NCBI GenBank assembly: GCA_907165275.2
Contig: OU015652.1
Location: 5,409,001-5,473,000 of the forward strand
Length of the DNA stretch: 64,000 bases
Reading direction: 5' to 3'
Source of the DNA: Zygaena filipendulae
Taxonomy: Eukaryota > Arthropoda > Insecta > Lepidoptera > Zygaenidae
Positions 1 through 10,988 of the stretch are shown one piece after another. Position numbers and translations under genes: made by a program. Position 1 is the first letter of the stretch; each line of letters begins with the position of its first letter. The notes beneath the pieces were generated by a model. That model had not been told where the DNA came from, did no database searches, and saw nothing but the letters and a program-made list of their open reading frames with translations.

Positions 1-483
1 GAACAATAACATTAGTTATTCTTCTTTCTAACATTCTAACAGTTACAATTCAACGGTGACGTCATATACATAGATGGATACTAACTACTTAATTCAATAT
101 ATTTGTCCGGTGTCCCCTATCGTTAAAATAGCTTGAACTTCTCGTTTCTATTTCAGTGCTTTTTTTTTCCTTTTAGCTTTAGCGCATTTTCAATATTTCA
201 TCATATTTATAATCTTTGCTTAACAATAGCTTTTTTTATGTATGCAATATGCATAATATATTACGTTTCTATAGTATTGTATATAATATGTATGTATTAA
301 ATAATGCACCATGTACTTTACCACATTTGCGTGATTTTAACGATACAAGCTTTACAGAGGGATCAAGTAGATCTGTGTTTTGTTAAAGTGTTTTTGTAAT
401 TTAGACTAACCTAACGTAAGTGAACTACTTTTGAATTTAAATCTAAGTAAATAAACTATAGGTACATAAAATTCGTATTGCAG
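1..483. other. Intron sequence upstream of the first visible DEPDC5 exon
   Basis: AT-rich sequence without an open frame that can be tied to a protein. It presumably belongs to an intron of the DEPDC5 gene, whose earlier exons lie left of the window. A possible acceptor near 356 is followed by stops in every frame within a short distance, so no exon is called here. Confidence 0.5.
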
Positions 484-3400
484 AGCACCCCCGAAGCCTT
501 GTATAGAGAGAACAATGTCGCAAAGCGGCGAATGTGATGATAGCTACGACGATGGGTATACTTATTTTACTTTATACGTACTAACTAAATAACTCGCTTT
601 TTAAACCGATTAAAAATAAGGTAAAAACCTTGTGAACATAAGTAACAATTTAAAAACGTTCTAAAACGTTTATAAAAAAATATTTTTGAATTGAAATATT
701 ATTGTATGAAGATGTTTTGAATCCACATTATTTTTCACCGATATTAATGAATATCTATTTATGTTTTGATGTCAATATTGAAAATGAAACATCTGTATGT
801 TACAGTGTGAAGTTGATTCGTTTTGTTTTTGTTCAAATAATCTAATTGCTTGAAAGCTTTCATTATTATGTGTGCATTGTCCGTGTAATCAATCATTTTG
901 TTGATACATATGCATACTCGTATATACTGTACAGAACCCAATTTATAATGAGGGACATGATATTCCAACCCTCGAAAAATGCTTACATGTGACTAATCAA
1001 CATAAAAAAAAATGCTGATGAATCATAGACAAAACGTTAACAAGGAACGTAGGTCTATGCGGGTGAATGATCTTTACATTTGATTTGTTGACGCGTCAAC
1101 GGTAACAAAGGGAAGGGGCGTGGTGTGACTCTTGAGAGAATGATCCGTCAGCGTGTTGGCAACTCGCGCAATCAGTTTTCTATGATTGACACTTGTTACC
1201 TTTTCTTAGATATTTGAGACAAGAAACAAATAATAAATCCTCTCCTTAAACACGTCCCTTATTTAACCTTATGCCCTGTCCCTCCCCTTATACTTTACCT
1301 TGATTCGTACTTGAGTTTTAGTTGTATATACAATATGTACAGAGCGATCGAGCCGAAAATGAAGGCGAATGCTTCGCTGTCGGATATCATAGATCGAATG
1401 CGCCATCCCACTCTGGGCGTGGGGTTCTTGCAGCAAACGGTCAGCTTGCCGTCGCAAGCGTTCGTATCTATATACGCGATACACTGGCTACAGGCCAATA
1501 TGGAGGGGATGACTTACGAAAAAGCCACGGGTGTCATGGAGGTAAATATTAGATAGAAAAATAATTAGAAATAGAGCACTTAAATGTTTAAAATTACAAT
1601 CTGCTACTGTTATTTTCAGAAACTATTGCAAGAGAAGATGATTTGCCATGCGTCAGGTGATACTACCAAGCGTTTCGTGGTCGGCTATTATATGTATCAC
1701 ATACTGCCGCAGAAAAAAGACAAAGGTATGTTGCCCTAATAAATTTCGGAATTAGTTTGTCCGTGATTGAGTAATAAACGTCCGAAAATATTCACAGAGT
1801 TTTAAATCTATACTCATTCTATTGGTAGGTGGTACATAATTATGTCGTAGTAAAAATCTGAGAAACTCCGGTCCGCATACATCAAAAAATTACTTCTATC
1901 AGGTTACCCGGTGATGTAAAAGTAGTGTGGTGTAAAAATGGTGTCACTCTCGAATAAAAGCTGGTGTTAGAGTAGGTTATATGTTTTTATTCTGTTTTTC
2001 ACGAGGTATATGTGCAGATGTGTAAGAAGTTAAAGTTTCTAGGTCACTTAAGTACCTATATAAGTAACGGATGGACGGACACGGGAAGAGATTCTATTTT
2101 TTGTTTTATGATACGCAATTTCTCTGTCTGTCTGTCTGTCTGTCTTTTACGCTTTCACGCCTTAACGGCTCAACCGATCATCATGAAATTTTGCACACAT
2201 ATTGTCAGGAGTACAGAGAAAGACTACAGTACTTCTTGTCCCGGAATTCCCGCGGTAACTTCGAAATTAACGCGGGTGAACCCGCGGGAAACAACTAATA
2301 TTTAATATGTTCTATTCTCTTTGACAAAATGTCGGCCATAGGTTATGCCTGTCCGTGACTCGTGTGCGAGCGTCTTTAAAGTACAATTTTCTTGCAGAAT
2401 TAACCGATTACGTGAAGCCGTTAGGCGACATGCAGAGCTTCGAAAACGAATGGATGGAAGTGGAAGTTTTAGGGCCTCGCTCGCCGCTGCTGCCCGCGGA
2501 GAATAGCTCTAGTGACAGTAACAGCAGTGACCCAAGTGAAGCGGTCGCGGTGCCTGCGTTCCTGTGCGACAGTATAGACCTCAAGTATATGCAAGGCGAC
2601 AGCGATTGTGAGTTGGACGCATTTTGTTTTTTAAGTTATTCACAGTTGTTGGATTGAGCGAATATTAAACGCCTATCCAAAAGACATAGGTTAAATGACG
2701 TCGATAAACTTTTTATGCCACCTGCCTGACAAGACGTTGAAAAACTTTTCATACCACCTGCTCGACAATGTCCAATTACATATTACGCAATCTCGACGTA
2801 AAGCAAGGAATTACATCCCAACCCAAGGGAAAAGGAGGGAGGTAATGTTGTATGAAACTTCCAAGGGAGTAAAGTGTTTTGAGTTTAATACGTTAGTAGG
2901 AAAACTCTTAGCATTTTTTTTATGTGATCTGCCTGTGGTGGCCATTTTCGAATAAACCCTCTTTACAATGCCCGTGTAAAGGTGTAAAGAGGGTTTATTT
3001 CTCGCAGTAGGTATAAAAAGTAGAATATTCACCTCGAGGATAAAGCCTATCTTCGTCACGGGCGGCTTAAACCCCTTGCTTCACTCAGAACCCCTCGCTA
3101 TGCTCGGGGATTAACTCTAGAGTCCCTTCTTACTCTCAGGGTCCAATATGCCGCCCGTGACGTAAGACACTGTTTTACATTCCTCGGTGAATAAACTTAA
3201 TCAACTATTGTTATCACAGTGCCTCTATACAAGAATACGCATCTGGACATAGACGTGAGCAACAAGAGCGACCGCATCGAGTGGGGCCACGCCCGCTACC
3301 AGGCCACCTTCCGCCCCGACCAGGCCTACGAAATGTGCATACAGTGGGCGGTCGCTAGCGGGAACATCGTCGCTGAACTGGTAAACATCTGTACCCGGAG

Positions 3401-6400
3401 CACGAGTTTTTTCGCTCTCGTCCTTTCGATATCGAGCGTTTTTTTTTTTTGTATGGAAAATGAACAACGCCATCTATCCAGTTTCGTTCATTTTCTATAC
3501 AAAAAAAAACGCTTTAACATTACGGTGATATCGACAGACGAGAGCGAAAAAATTTGTACTCCTCCTACTGTTCGTATTATAGTGCCTTTACACATAGACA
3601 CGCACTCACATAGTCCGTATCGAGTGGAGTTATATCCCCTCTCCCAGGCGACCGAATATTTCTAATCTATACTGATACTAGCTGTTCCCCGCGGTTTCAC
3701 CCGCGTTAGTTTCGGAGATCCCGCGGGTATTCCGAGATAAAACTTGTACTTACTACGGTATATTTAACCTACCCTTGACAACGTGTAGGTAGTATGCAAA
3801 GTTTTATGTAGTTCCTATTTCCGTGGGAATTCCGGAATAAAAAGTAACCTATGTCCTTTGAGCTGTCTAGCCGTGAAAGGGTAACAAACAAACAAATAAA
3901 CAAACTCACTTTCGCATTTATAATATTAGTAAGGATTATTTATAAAGACGAAAGATTTGTATTTTTGTTTGTTTGTTACGATTTAACTTCAAACTATTGG
4001 ACCGATTTCAAAATATCATTAGAATGCTACGTTATCCTTGAGTAACTAACATAGGCTATATTTTAACCCGGAATTCCCGCGGGAACTCCGAAATTACCGC
4101 AGGTGAAACCGCCGGGAACAGCTAGTTGATTAATAATTTTTTTTTTGTTCTATATTAATATTCCTTTGGGAAAGTTGTTAACTTTAGATGTGATTTTATT
4201 CACAGACTAGCTGTCTCGCGCGGTTTCACCCGCGATAATTTCGAAGTTCCTGCGGAATTGTTTTATACCACTTTGCAACCCCTTTTTCATCCCCTTAGGG
4301 GTTGAATTTTCAAAAATCCTTTCTTATCGGATGCCTACGTCATACAAAGAACACATCCTCCAAGTTTCAGGTCTCCACGATCAGCGGTTTAGGCTGTGCG
4401 TTGATCCATCAGTCATTCAGGACAAAGCATTTATACAACGTGTTAATGAATTAACTAAAAACCTGATACACCCCATTTTAAAAAATAAACAATAATATGA
4501 TTAAAATAAATTTTATGTCGAAAAAATTTATAGTTTAAAAGTTATTCAACATTAGTTTGGAGGTGACCTATCTACGAAATTCCAAGCGCTACGCCCGCGC
4601 CTGCCGGTTCTAACTTTTTTGCTGCGGGCGGCGTACGCGTCTAATATTGTATTATAAATAATTTAGACATGGGCTAGTAAAAATGAAAAAATATAACCTA
4701 GATATTAAAAGATTGTGCGATCGATTCGCTAGTCGATTCTGAGCAAACTACTTTCTAGTTTTCAGTTAATTCATAAACACGTTGTATGTATAGATATTCG
4801 GGTGGGCGCGCAAGGCCCAGCACTGCCGCCTGCAAATGCTCCCCATCCCCGCGGACCCGCTCGCTCTGCCGTTCTCGCTCAAATCGGACCCGTTGCGCGG
4901 CCCCATCTACATACCGTTGAATGTTGAACCTTTGCTCAGAAACAAGAGCGCTTTGTTTGAAGGTAAGTTAAAAATTATTATGCTCTCTAACTAAAAATAC
5001 CAATCATCAATTGTATGTAATAAAGTTATAGACGCAGATAAGCAATAACATGTTAACCCACAAAATTAAGCTACTGATACAGAATGGTTTATTGAGAGTT
5101 AGAGAACGTTTTTTAATTATGTGTTTGCCTTATTACATTGTTTAAATATGTAACAAAATGTTGAACATAAAAAAATGTTGACACAAAATATCGCTATAAT
5201 TTTAAAACACGATTTACTCAAAATTTCTCCAGTGTGGGTTAACACACTATTGCTTATCTATGTCCTTATAACACCTGAACAAATATTTAAATCGTTTCAT
5301 GTTGTCTAAAATTTTTTCCAGATAAATAATAATAATATCTGCATCGAAACTCTGTTGAAAAACAATTTTCTTTTTTGTTATATTCCGATAAATTCACTTG
5401 GGTATCTAATCTTAACATCTTTATCAGTTGACGCATAATACCGTTTTCGTACGAAATATTTTATCATTGGATTAAATGGAGAGTATCTAGGTACTTGGCA
5501 GATAGATACTTCATGCATTGCATTTTATCGGTATAAGGAATAACGTCATTATTTTTTCATTAAGTCCATTGTTGAAATAAGACTTTTCCATAGACGTATA
5601 AGTAGGTCTGCCGTCTTTACTTTTCTTAATATGAGTGATTGGTGAAAATGTTAGTTTTATGAGCTCTCATGATACGATTGTTTGTCCCAGGGCATGTATA
5701 TTTTCCCTTTTTATTGATGGTTCAGGCTGTTCGGCGCTTATTTCGGGATTCCCAGAAGAGATAGAAAACTGACTAACGAAATCTACGTTAAGGCGAGCAA
5801 AGCCACGGACAAAAACTAGAATAAGAAAATAAGTCACAATTTTGTAATGTCACTAGTGAGACCATAATATCACGGAATGGACAGTATCACTGCTCCTAGG
5901 TAGATAAATATCGATCGTCCGAGGTTGAAGTCATCACCGTTCACCATCGAAACCAGGTTTCCCGGAGGACACTTGGCTGGAGCGGCTTTTCCTGTTCCAA
6001 GAGGCGATCATATATCGCTTCGGCTTCATCAAGTGCACGGTGGAGAGCACCTCGCAGGTGCACTCGTCGGCGGAGGGCGGGCCGCCCGCGCCCGCGCCCC
6101 CGCCCGCGGTCGGCGTCGGCGACCACCTCTACGTGCACGTCACCGGCAACATATTCATACTGATACCCACCACCGTGAAGTCGGAGCAGCGCGCGCTAAG
6201 GGCGAAGCCGACGAACAAACTCAATCCCAGGTTTGGCGGCGCGCACTATACGTTTCTTTATTTGTATAGGTGTAACTATTGGATTAGGGGTCATTCAAGT
6301 ATTACGGGATCACTAAGGCTCTTCGCTTTGCTTATTTTTGATGAAATAGGGACGGGGTGGGGTTAGGATGGTGATTACGTCAGCAAAAAGTGCATTAAAT

Positions 6401-9400
6401 TCCCCCTGTCCTTATCTATACATGATCGATACATATAAATAAAATTGAACTTTTCACTAAATTATAAAGGGTCTTTCAATAGGGACGGGTCGATGTTGGC
6501 AGCCTGTGGCGGCCATGTTGTTTTAACGTCGTCTTTCTAACCTATATTTTTTTATTCAGTTAGTAATGCCAAATCACCATGGCAAGTTACACGGTTGAGC
6601 AACACGTCCAAATGTTAAAAATGTATTACCAAAATGAGTGTTCGTTAGTGCAAACGTTACGTGCATTGCGCCCATTTTACGGCAGACGAGGTGGTCCTTC
6701 AAAGTCGACTCTCCAACGTTTGGTGGCCAAATTCGACTTATCACCTTTAGACTTTTTTTTGTGGGGTTTTCTTAAGTCGCAGGTCTATACCAATAAGCCA
6801 CAATCGACCGATGCCCTTAAAGTCAACATAGCTCAGGCTATCGCTGAAATTCAACCCGAACTATGCGGCAGAGTTGTTGAACATTGGACAACTCGAATTC
6901 GTGCCACCGTGAGAAGCCGCGGCGGACATTTAAACGATGTGATTTTCCACACATAATGGCATATATAGCTCTTTCAAATAAAAAAAAAAAATCGTTAAAA
7001 TCTCACACACGGCCTTTTTTATTTCATGTCAAAATCGACCCGTCCTTATTGAAAGACCCTTTATAAACATTTCTTTTATTTAAAAAAAAATTCTAAATGC
7101 ATACCTATGAAAGTTTTTTTTACCTGTCTGTCTGGTTGTTCCGGCTAATCTCTGGAACGGCTAAATCAATTTTAACGTAATTTTCACTGGCAGATAATAG
7201 CTGATTTTGTTTAAAAAAAAATGTTCCTGCGGGAACTCCGAAACTCACGCGGGTGATTCTCAGAGGCGGTTGGACCAATTTCGACGGGACTTTCACTGCT
7301 CGGCTGATATTATAAGGAGTAAATAGTTCTGTTTTGGAGTTCTTGCGGGAATCCGAAACTCACGCGGGTGAAACTTACGTAATATACATAATCAATAGTT
7401 TTTCTCAAATAAAATATTTTGGAAGATTTATTTTTTTATGTCGGGCGGTGCTAGTTTCACTCGTGTAAGGAAGGGCACTGGCACTTTCAAAGGCTTTTTT
7501 TTCGATATATATGTCGGATATATGGACATAGATAAGCAATAGTGTGTTAACCCACACTAGAGAAATTTTTAGTAAATCATGTTTTAAAGTTTAGCGCCAT
7601 TTTGTATCAACATTTTTTATATTAAATATTTAGTTACATATTTAAGAAATGTAATAAGGTAAACACACAATAAAAAAATGTTCTCTAACTCTCAATAAAT
7701 CGTTCTGAATCAATAACTTAAGTTTGTGGGTTAACATGTTATTGCTTATCTGCGTTCATATATCCAATGCTTTTTCTTGATATATATCACTACAAATAAT
7801 ATTCACCAATTTTTTAAAAGTCTCCCAAATAATAAGTTTTAATCCTTTTTTGAGTTGTCCAATATTTTAGTTTTGGTGTCCATAGGGGTGTCCATTAATA
7901 AGGTAATGTTTTTAGCAACTTTTGAACACCCCCCCCCCCCCCCATGATCTGGTGAAGTCCAAAATCACGTGTATTTTTTTTTAGTATAAAGTAAATTAAA
8001 ATTTCATCAAAAAAGCATCGTGATAAAAATGCCGAGACATGAGGTAAGGTTGCAGGTTATTTTTGACTCGCATAAAAATAATAAAGGAAGGTGTAAACAA
8101 AAAACAAATTTTTACGTGAATACCTATATTTAAAGCGACAGTGTCCTTGGACCACGGATTAAAAACGGCGAAAAATAAATGCACGTTATTATATCCCCCC
8201 CCCCCCCTCTTTGAAATATTTCGTGATATTTTCCGAACCCCTGGGCCCTGCACCCTCTGACGGGCCTCACGGGATTAATGGACGCTCCTCAATTTTTTAT
8301 GTATATAAACTACATAATATGCAAACAGTATACATAAAAATACTATAAAATAATAATATGATTGTCATACAATTGGATATATATCACATTTTTTATATAT
8401 ATCGGATATAATTATGTATATCAAAAATATCCGATATTTTGATATTTATAATAAATATCGGATATTTTCGCACCCTGCTCAGGAACACTGTAGCTTCCTA
8501 TAGGTGAAAGAATTTTTGAGATAAATTGGGTAGTTTTCAATTTTATCCATAATCCAATTACATGCAAAAAAATAAATTATTTTCTCTTTATAATAACAGT
8601 ATAGACTAGCCGTGCGCAAATTCCTGATAACATATCGATAAAGATGATTAACGTAACATGTTTGCAACTTGTTCTACGGATTATGACCTCATTGGAATCG
8701 TATTTGCGATGTGTGACTCACTCGGTGAACGGAGAGAAAACGGAAACTCATTTAAAAACACTTCATTTTGGCCTAAAAACTTATATTATGTATTTATAAA
8801 AGACAAAACAACATAATAATAATATAATAGTCAAGTTTTCATTGTAAGGACAATATACGTACAATGAAAACTCAACTTTATTTCTCTAAACTTGGAGTTC
8901 GATGCGTTAAACTCGTTCGAGTATACCTGGGAACAGTTTACATTGGGCAATGTCTAGCGTGAAGTGAGAGGTCCATGTTTTTAGGGTTCCTTACTCAAAA
9001 TCAACAAAAAAAGGTTTAATTTTGTTCCCTTGTGTATTCCCTCCAGCAGATACCCGGTGCACCCGGACGTGGCTCCCAGCACAGAGGGCTACATCACGCG
9101 TCACGTCAGCGGCAAAAACAAAGACGATTACGATAACAATAGACGAGTGAGTTTGCTTTATTGTGTAATGATATTATATTATTATCGTTCAAGTCTTGTT
9201 TTCAGATAGATATTTGCTGTAGGTATGTAGAAGCTCAATGCGTTTTATTTACAGTTTTTTGATTATATACATATAGGTGGTAGTTATCAAGTGGTATTAA
9301 CCATTATTTAGGTAGGTATATAGCCACTGCTTTGCATTGAGCAGACTTGTTCGTGTTATAAAATTATATTGCTTTTAGTGTTTGTGACAATCTCTTTTCT

Positions 9401-10769
9401 TTATTACAATCTCTTGTTACTTTATTGTTAGATATACTAATTAAATCCGAAAGTTAAATTGTTTGTTATTTCCTCCATGAAGTTGGAAGGCGGGGCGTTT
9501 TTCATTGATATATTTGGAAGTATACAAGTGATATACCAGTTGCTTAGAAAAGATTGTTACACTTCTAAGGATTCTCAGAGCAATCTCGTAACGATATGTA
9601 CATGTGGGTGAAACCGCAGGCAAATAGTAAAGTTATATTCACAATCTTTCATACTCATCTTAGGTATCTTATCTTAGTCTATGCGTTAGGCAGATAAAGC
9701 CTGGGGACTTCGACCCATGGGATCTTTTGTACCATCCCCATCCTGTGATCCTCCCTCTACTCCCTGAAGACCTCGCCGGCGAAGGCTAGTGTGCACTGGA
9801 GGGGTAGGAACCTAAAGTCCTCTGGTTCTGGGTAAGCCGTCCCCAGAAGGTCCACACGTTTGCGAGCCAGGGCATCGCACTCGCACATGAGATGTGCCAT
9901 TGTTTCCACCTCTATACCGCACTTTCTGCAGGATGGGTCGCTTGCTAGTTTCATCTTCGTGAGGTGTTCTTTAGTCCCGAAGTGACTTGTAAGCACACCA
10001 GTAATTAGGCGGGCCTGATTGCGACTCAAGAGAAGTATATTACGTGATAGTTTCACATCAATTTTGTCGCCGATGAAGCGTTTGGAATGCCTAAGACCCG
10101 TAGACAGTGACCACTCTTGTGTGTGTCTTTTCCGGGCATTTTCACGTATTGCATTTTTCATCTTCCATACTTACATACGTAGGTATATAAAGATTAATGT
10201 TGATTGATTTCATTGTTTGTCCTCTATGCCTCCAGGTCGAAATGTCCGATTGCGATGAAACTTTGAGGGCCGAAAAAGGTTTTGAACAAAAAAACTCACT
10301 ACATTTACAACTCATGCGGAGCACGGCTAGTTTTACTGTAAATTGAAAATGTAACCATTAAAAATTTTATACTGCCTTGCAAATCATCACCTATTTCACC
10401 GCAAGCAGTTCAGGGAAAAATACCTACGCACAAATGTCATTAAGACGTATAACACGCGAGCGAAGCTGCGAGTAACGGCTACTAATTAACAATTTTATTG
10501 TTATACATATTCAATAGAGTATGGTAAACGTATGGGTCAATAACTAATTTCAGCTTTTGTTCCAGATGGGCTTCTTATGGTCCTGGAATCACATGATATC
10601 TAAGAAATGGAAATGTTCTCAAATACCTGCCACCGGTGATGAAGGTTTCCAATCTAGAATGTTGCGAGACTTCAAACAATTCTGTGCTAACACTGAACAA
10701 AGACTGAGTCAATTTTGGGATCAGTGCTGGGAGTTGCGAGAGAATGTTTCTAATTTAAAATCATGTTAA
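484..10769 (+). CDS. DEPDC5: DEPDC5 / Iml1, GATOR1 complex subunit (3' part)
   Basis: GATOR1 (DEPDC5-NPRL2-NPRL3) acts at the lysosome as GTPase activator of RagA/B and represses TORC1 when amino acids are scarce. Nine exons join in one frame: 484-555 (least sure), 1343-1541, 1620-1725, 2398-2607, 3220-3380, 4794-4962, 5957-6230, 9050-9146, 10566-10769 (stop), giving the last 496 residues. Exons 1343-1725 encode the DEP domain (SLSDIIDRMRHPTLGVGF, then FVVGYYMYHILPQKK). Later exons encode the conserved C-terminal region, with LPFSLKSDPLRGPIYIPLNVE and the FKQFCANTEQRLSQFWDQCW tail. Exon 5957-6230 carries a Pro/Ala-rich insertion, likely variable. All junctions use GT-AG and phases match. The N-terminal half lies outside the window. 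Family assignment is by recognition of the DEP and C-terminal motifs; alignment would settle exon 484-555. Confidence 0.9.
2110..2298 (+). mobile_element. Short non-autonomous Helitron (3' part well kept)
   Basis: The copy runs from a (TCTG)n stretch at about 2123-2143 through the family signature (cgccttaacggctcaaccga) to a 3' hairpin ACGCGGGTGAACCCGCGG and ends CTAA|T at 2298, the CTRR end expected for Helitrons. The 5' end is not clear. It sits in the intron before DEPDC5 exon 2398. Confidence 0.7.
2951..2999. repeat. Perfect 17-bp inverted repeat (hairpin) in a DEPDC5 intron
   Basis: Arms AATAAACCCTCTTTACA (2951-2967) and TGTAAAGAGGGTTTATT (2983-2999) are perfect reverse complements around a 15-nt loop. 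Nothing else identifies it; it may be the core of a small foldback element. Confidence 0.7.
3054..3162. mobile_element. Tiny TIR element (MITE), 109 bp
   Basis: Perfect 13-bp terminal inverted repeats CGTCACGGGCGGC (3054-3066) and GCCGCCCGTGACG (3150-3162) flank a short non-coding core. No target duplication could be fixed. It lies 57 bp before the acceptor of DEPDC5 exon 3220-3380. Confidence 0.6.
3678..3935 (-). mobile_element. Non-autonomous Helitron, 258 bp, complete
   Basis: On the minus strand it begins TCCTTACTAATATTATAAATG (minus-strand start at 3935) after an A and ends CTAG (3678) before a T: the A|TC...CTAG|T insertion pattern. The sub-terminal hairpin around CGCGGGTGAAACCGCGG is present. 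It is intronic in DEPDC5 and abuts, 5' end to 5' end, the next copy. Confidence 0.85.
3945..4135 (+). mobile_element. Non-autonomous Helitron, 5' end eroded
   Basis: The same family in the opposite orientation: gttac motif, CCCGGAATTCCCGCGGGAAC block, hairpin, and CTAG|T end at 4132-4135. The 5' end merges into the start of the preceding minus-strand copy, giving a head-to-head pair. Confidence 0.75.
4207..4445 (-). mobile_element. Helitron-family fragment (longer subfamily)
   Basis: It starts at its 3' end ACTAGCTGTCTCGCGCGG (plus-strand view) and continues through a different core that includes the CAGCGGTTTAGGCTGTGCG motif, typical of another lepidopteran subfamily. The 5' boundary is not clear, so the end given is approximate. 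Confidence 0.6.
5031..5265 (+). mobile_element. MITE family A, copy 1
   Basis: A 235-bp element with imperfect TIRs containing GATAAGCAATA and GTTAACCCACA, flanked on both sides by TTATA (5026-5030 and 5266-5270), a likely 5-bp target duplication. The AT-rich core is non-coding. Two more copies are at 7524-7757 (inverted) and 13519-13767. It sits in the DEPDC5 intron before exon 5957. Confidence 0.75.
6463..7065 (+). mobile_element. Internally deleted Tc1/mariner-type transposon
   Basis: A 603-bp element in the DEPDC5 intron 6231-9049. TIRs of about 29 bp start AAAGGGTCTTTCAAT at the left (from 6466) and are mirrored by ATTGAAAGACCCTTT at the right (to 7062), with one mismatch over the arm. 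TATA lies on both sides, consistent with a TA target duplication. The core holds one ORF that fuses the start and end of a transposase; the central catalytic part is missing, so the copy cannot move by itself but keeps both ends needed for mobilisation in trans. Confidence 0.85.
6579..6956 (+). pseudogene. Mariner-type transposase with in-frame central deletion (125 aa)
   Basis: Residues 1-50 match the DNA-binding helix-turn-helix at the start of a large insect mariner group (DUF4817 type; ALRPFYGRRGGPSKSTLQRL). From residue 51 the protein jumps to the end of the DDE domain (FDLSPLDFFLWGFLKSQVY) and finishes RGGHLNDVIFHT, a usual C-terminus of that group. The catalytic core between these is gone, yet the frame is kept and there is no stop. 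Normal relatives are about 350 residues (general knowledge). A DNA-binding-only product could in principle repress relatives; that is inference. Confidence 0.8.
7524..7757 (-). mobile_element. MITE family A, copy 2 (inverted)
   Basis: A reverse-orientation copy of the element at 5031-5265, starting GGACATAGATAAGCAATAG and ending GCTTATCTGCGTTC. ATATAT lies on both sides (7518-7523 and 7758-7763), a probable target duplication. The flanks join into an older dispersed repeat (see 7764-7905), showing the order of insertion. Confidence 0.75.
7764..7905. repeat. Dispersed repeat shared with 46600-46772 (inverted)
   Basis: Sequence from ccaatgctttttcttgatat to ggggtgtccattaata recurs as reverse complement at 46600-46772. 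No coding content was seen. Runs of 15 C (7929-7943) and 13 C (8195-8207) follow in the same intron. Confidence 0.6.
9680..10161 (-). mobile_element. 3' fragment of an RNase H-bearing LINE
   Basis: The minus strand encodes about 134 residues from 10161 to 9757: TGLRHSKRF, QARLITGVLTSHFGTKEH, then a CRKCG...MAHLMCECDALARKR zinc-finger-like end and a stop. This is the C-terminus after the RNase H domain in LOA/Lian- or R1-like LINEs; the clade is uncertain. A 3' UTR with a TAAGATAAGAT-type tail follows. The reverse transcriptase is missing (5' truncation). A sister copy lies at 57660-57975. It is inserted in the last DEPDC5 intron. Confidence 0.75.
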
Positions 10770-10834
10770 GTTTTATTACTCAAGGTTAATTTTAGTATCT
10801 AAACTTGAAAATAAGATGTTTTACCCCAAACCGC

Positions 10835-10988
10835 AACCGCACGATTATCGTGTTCGGTCCCCGATAACGTTAGCAAAACAGAGTCAAAGAGACTATTCCG
10901 TACAATAGAATAAATAGCTCTTGGATGCCTAATCTGCTTATCTTATCGAGGAACCGGACGCTAAAGTGCGTGTGCGGTCGGGCTAATA
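10835..10988. repeat. Foldback repeat in the DEPDC5 3' UTR
   Basis: The left end AACCGCAACCGCAC...CGGTCCCCGATAA is mirrored imperfectly by TTATCGAGGAACCGG...GTGCGTGTGCGGT at the right, about 150 bp apart. It contains the first AATAAA (10909-10914), so it could provide a poly(A) site. The MITE nature is inferred from the symmetry only. Confidence 0.45.

Noticed and set aside
350..420. An extra DEPDC5 exon after the acceptor-like site near 357
   Set aside because: Stops appear in every frame before a usable donor.
3219..3665. 148-codon frame starting in DEPDC5 exon 3220-3380
   Set aside because: Only the first 53 codons are exon; after the donor at 3381 the frame runs by chance into intron and a Helitron.
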